Shown: in pieces, positions 63,056 to 64,000 of the stretch | How the letters are laid out: every line of letters begins with the position of its first letter | How positions within the stretch are numbered: the stretch's first letter is position 1 | Origin: Luidia sarsii | Lineage: Eukaryota; Echinodermata; Asteroidea; Paxillosida; Luidiidae | Assembly (NCBI GenBank): GCA_949987565.1 | Contig: OX465103.1 | Location: forward strand, 16,005,280 to 16,069,279 | DNA: 64,000 bases | Reading direction: 5' to 3' | Notes under the pieces: model-generated | Told to the model about the DNA's origin: nothing | The model's input: only the letters and a program-made list of their open reading frames with translations | Database searches by the model: none | Translations under genes and position numbers: made by a program

Positions 63056-64000
63056 GGCAGCTTGTGTGTGTAGAGAGACGCACACAACAGTCGGTCGGCG
63101 AGAAGTAACTGGAAAGAAAATTACACTTTGCAAGTTAATATCTCCCTTAATATCATTTTGACGAAGCTAAAACTTGGCACGCAAACAGCCCTTGAAAATA
63201 CCTGTCTATCAGTAATAAAAAATCTTAAATCGAACATAGCCAGATGATTATTTGATCAAGCAACTAGAACCAACCTCTGTCAGCTGGGCAGCATGTGTGT
63301 GTAGAGAGACGCACACAACAGTCGGTCGGCGAGAAGTAACTGGAAAGAAAATTACACTTTGCAAGTTAATATCTCCCTTAATATCATTTTGACGAAGCTA
63401 AAACTTGTCATGCAAAAAGCCCTTGAAAATACCTATCTATCAGTGGTAACAAATCTTAAATCGAACATAGCAAGATGATTTTTCTATAGAGCAACTAGAA
63501 CTAACCTCTGTCAGCTGAAGAGCTTGTGTGTGTAAAGAGCCGCACACAACAGTCGGACGGCGAGGAGTAACTGGAAAGAAAATGACACTTCGCAAGTTAA
63601 TATCTCCCTTAATATCATTTTGGCGAAGCTAAAACTTGTCATGCAAAAAGCCCTTGAAAATACCTATCTATCAGTGGTAACAAATCTTAAATCGAACATA
63701 GCAAGATGATTTTATTATAGAGCAAATAGAACCAACCTCTGTCAGCTGGGCAGCTTGTGTGTGTAAAGATTCGCACACAACAGTCGGACGGCGAGGAGTA
63801 ACTGGAAAGAAAATGACACTTCGCAAGTTAATATCTCCCTTAATATCATTTTGAAGAAGCTAAAACTTGTCATGCAAAAAGCCCTTGAAAATACCTATCT
63901 ATCAGTGGTAACAAATCTTAAATCGAACATAGCAAGATCATTATATTATGAAGCAACTAGAACCAACCTATGTCAGCTGGGCAGCTTGTATGTGTAGAGA
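63056..64000. repeat. Right edge: four monomers and a 21-base partial copy
   Basis: Monomers start at 63056 (gcaaacagccc, agtaataaaaaat, agccagatg), 63287 (ggcagcatg, a private change), 63518 (aagag start, tttggcgaag) and 63749 (T10, with tattatgaagc). The partial copy at 63980 begins like T11 (ttgtatgtg). The array continues past the window edge. Confidence 0.85.

Larger units (their letters stand above)
1..64000. repeat. Satellite DNA array, 231-bp monomer, with higher-order repeats
   Basis: Every part of the window is a copy of the same 231-bp unit in the same orientation. Monomer starts fall at 1, 232, 463, 694 and so on to 63749 and 63980, giving 277 complete copies and a 21-base partial one. 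The only phase changes are fourteen 1-base indels (eleven losses, three gains). There are no inversions, transposon insertions or unique spacers. Variants are shared between monomers at fixed multiples of 231 bp, which shows higher-order organisation. Satellites of this size are typical of eukaryotic heterochromatin. Whether this one is centromeric cannot be told from sequence alone. I do not recognise the family. Confidence 0.98.

Noticed and set aside
1..64000. CRISPR array
   Set aside because: Repeats are contiguous and 231 bp long, with no short repeat alternating with unique spacers, and there are no cas genes.
1..64000. Telomeric repeats, tRNA or 5S rRNA genes, or an rDNA spacer hidden in the monomer
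   Set aside because: No ttaggg- or ttagg-type runs, no Pol III A/B-box pair and no rRNA-like segments were seen in the monomer. One monomer type after another was read without a non-satellite segment.
1..64000. A novel gene system or mobile element encoded in the window
   Set aside because: There is no non-repeat sequence in which to encode one. The notable biology is the repeat organisation itself, which resembles known higher-order satellite evolution.

Overview
The whole 64 kb window is one uninterrupted satellite DNA array: head-to-tail copies of a 231-bp monomer, all in the same orientation, from the first base to the last. Phasing on the start 'ggcag' at base 1 gives 277 complete monomers plus a 21-base partial copy (63980-64000). 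Counting through the array, phase is broken only by 1-base indels: eleven losses and three gains, net -8, which accounts exactly for the last monomer start. I see no unique sequence, transposon, RNA gene, CRISPR array or credible protein-coding gene. One representative monomer (232-462) is 93/231 G+C (about 40%). A long satellite of this type indicates a eukaryotic genome, in pericentromeric, centromeric or other heterochromatin. I do not recognise the monomer and cannot name the species. CpG is only mildly depleted, which leans weakly towards an invertebrate.

The array has higher-order repeat (HOR) structure. I named monomer types by diagnostic variants. T1: ggcagctcg start, ggcacgcaaatag. 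T2: aagagcttggg start. T3: loop taaagagc, gagaag, gcaaaaagc. T4: ggtcggcgagaag with ttacactttgc. T5: aagagcttgtg start, gagaag, often followed by aagctactaaaacc. T6: gcttaaatttg, gaagacagc. T7: ttgtgcgtg, cgcaaacaatag, aacaagtc. T8: aactgcaaag, cctgtcatg. T9: agcagct start. T10: taaagattcgc, gaagaag. T11: ttgtatgtg, caactgtcgg. T12: cgcaaacaatag with tatctacc and cgaaacta. T13: aactgaaaag, atcaatttggcg. T14: tagagaga loop, gacacttcgc, cctgtcatg, acctttc. T15: like T10 with tail tttcattatag. T16: ggacggggagg. T17: ggcagctcg start, gcaaacagc. T18: aagag start, gcttaaagttg. A slash (T3/5) marks a monomer whose front and back match two types.

Layout. 1-9702: blocks built on a 7-monomer unit T1-T7 (1617 bp) with 3-monomer inserts. 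9703-16401: a 13-monomer unit (3003 bp) that brings in T8-T11, then a rearranged stretch. 16402-25409: a 10-monomer unit (2310 bp) in three tandem copies, one with an internal 5-monomer duplication. 25410-37652: a 17-monomer unit (3927 bp) with a nested 10-monomer block (T8-T16) present three times. 37653-46195: 19- and 17-monomer units based on T17 and T18. 46196-64000: a 24-monomer block, 9- and 7-monomer partial copies, a shortened long copy, and a terminal 7-monomer (1618 bp) tandem duplication.

No genes act together here. What the window records is satellite evolution: unequal exchange in monomer register, leaving chimeric monomers at the joints and shared point or indel markers that reveal copy ancestry. 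All comparisons were made by eye; no alignment was computed.
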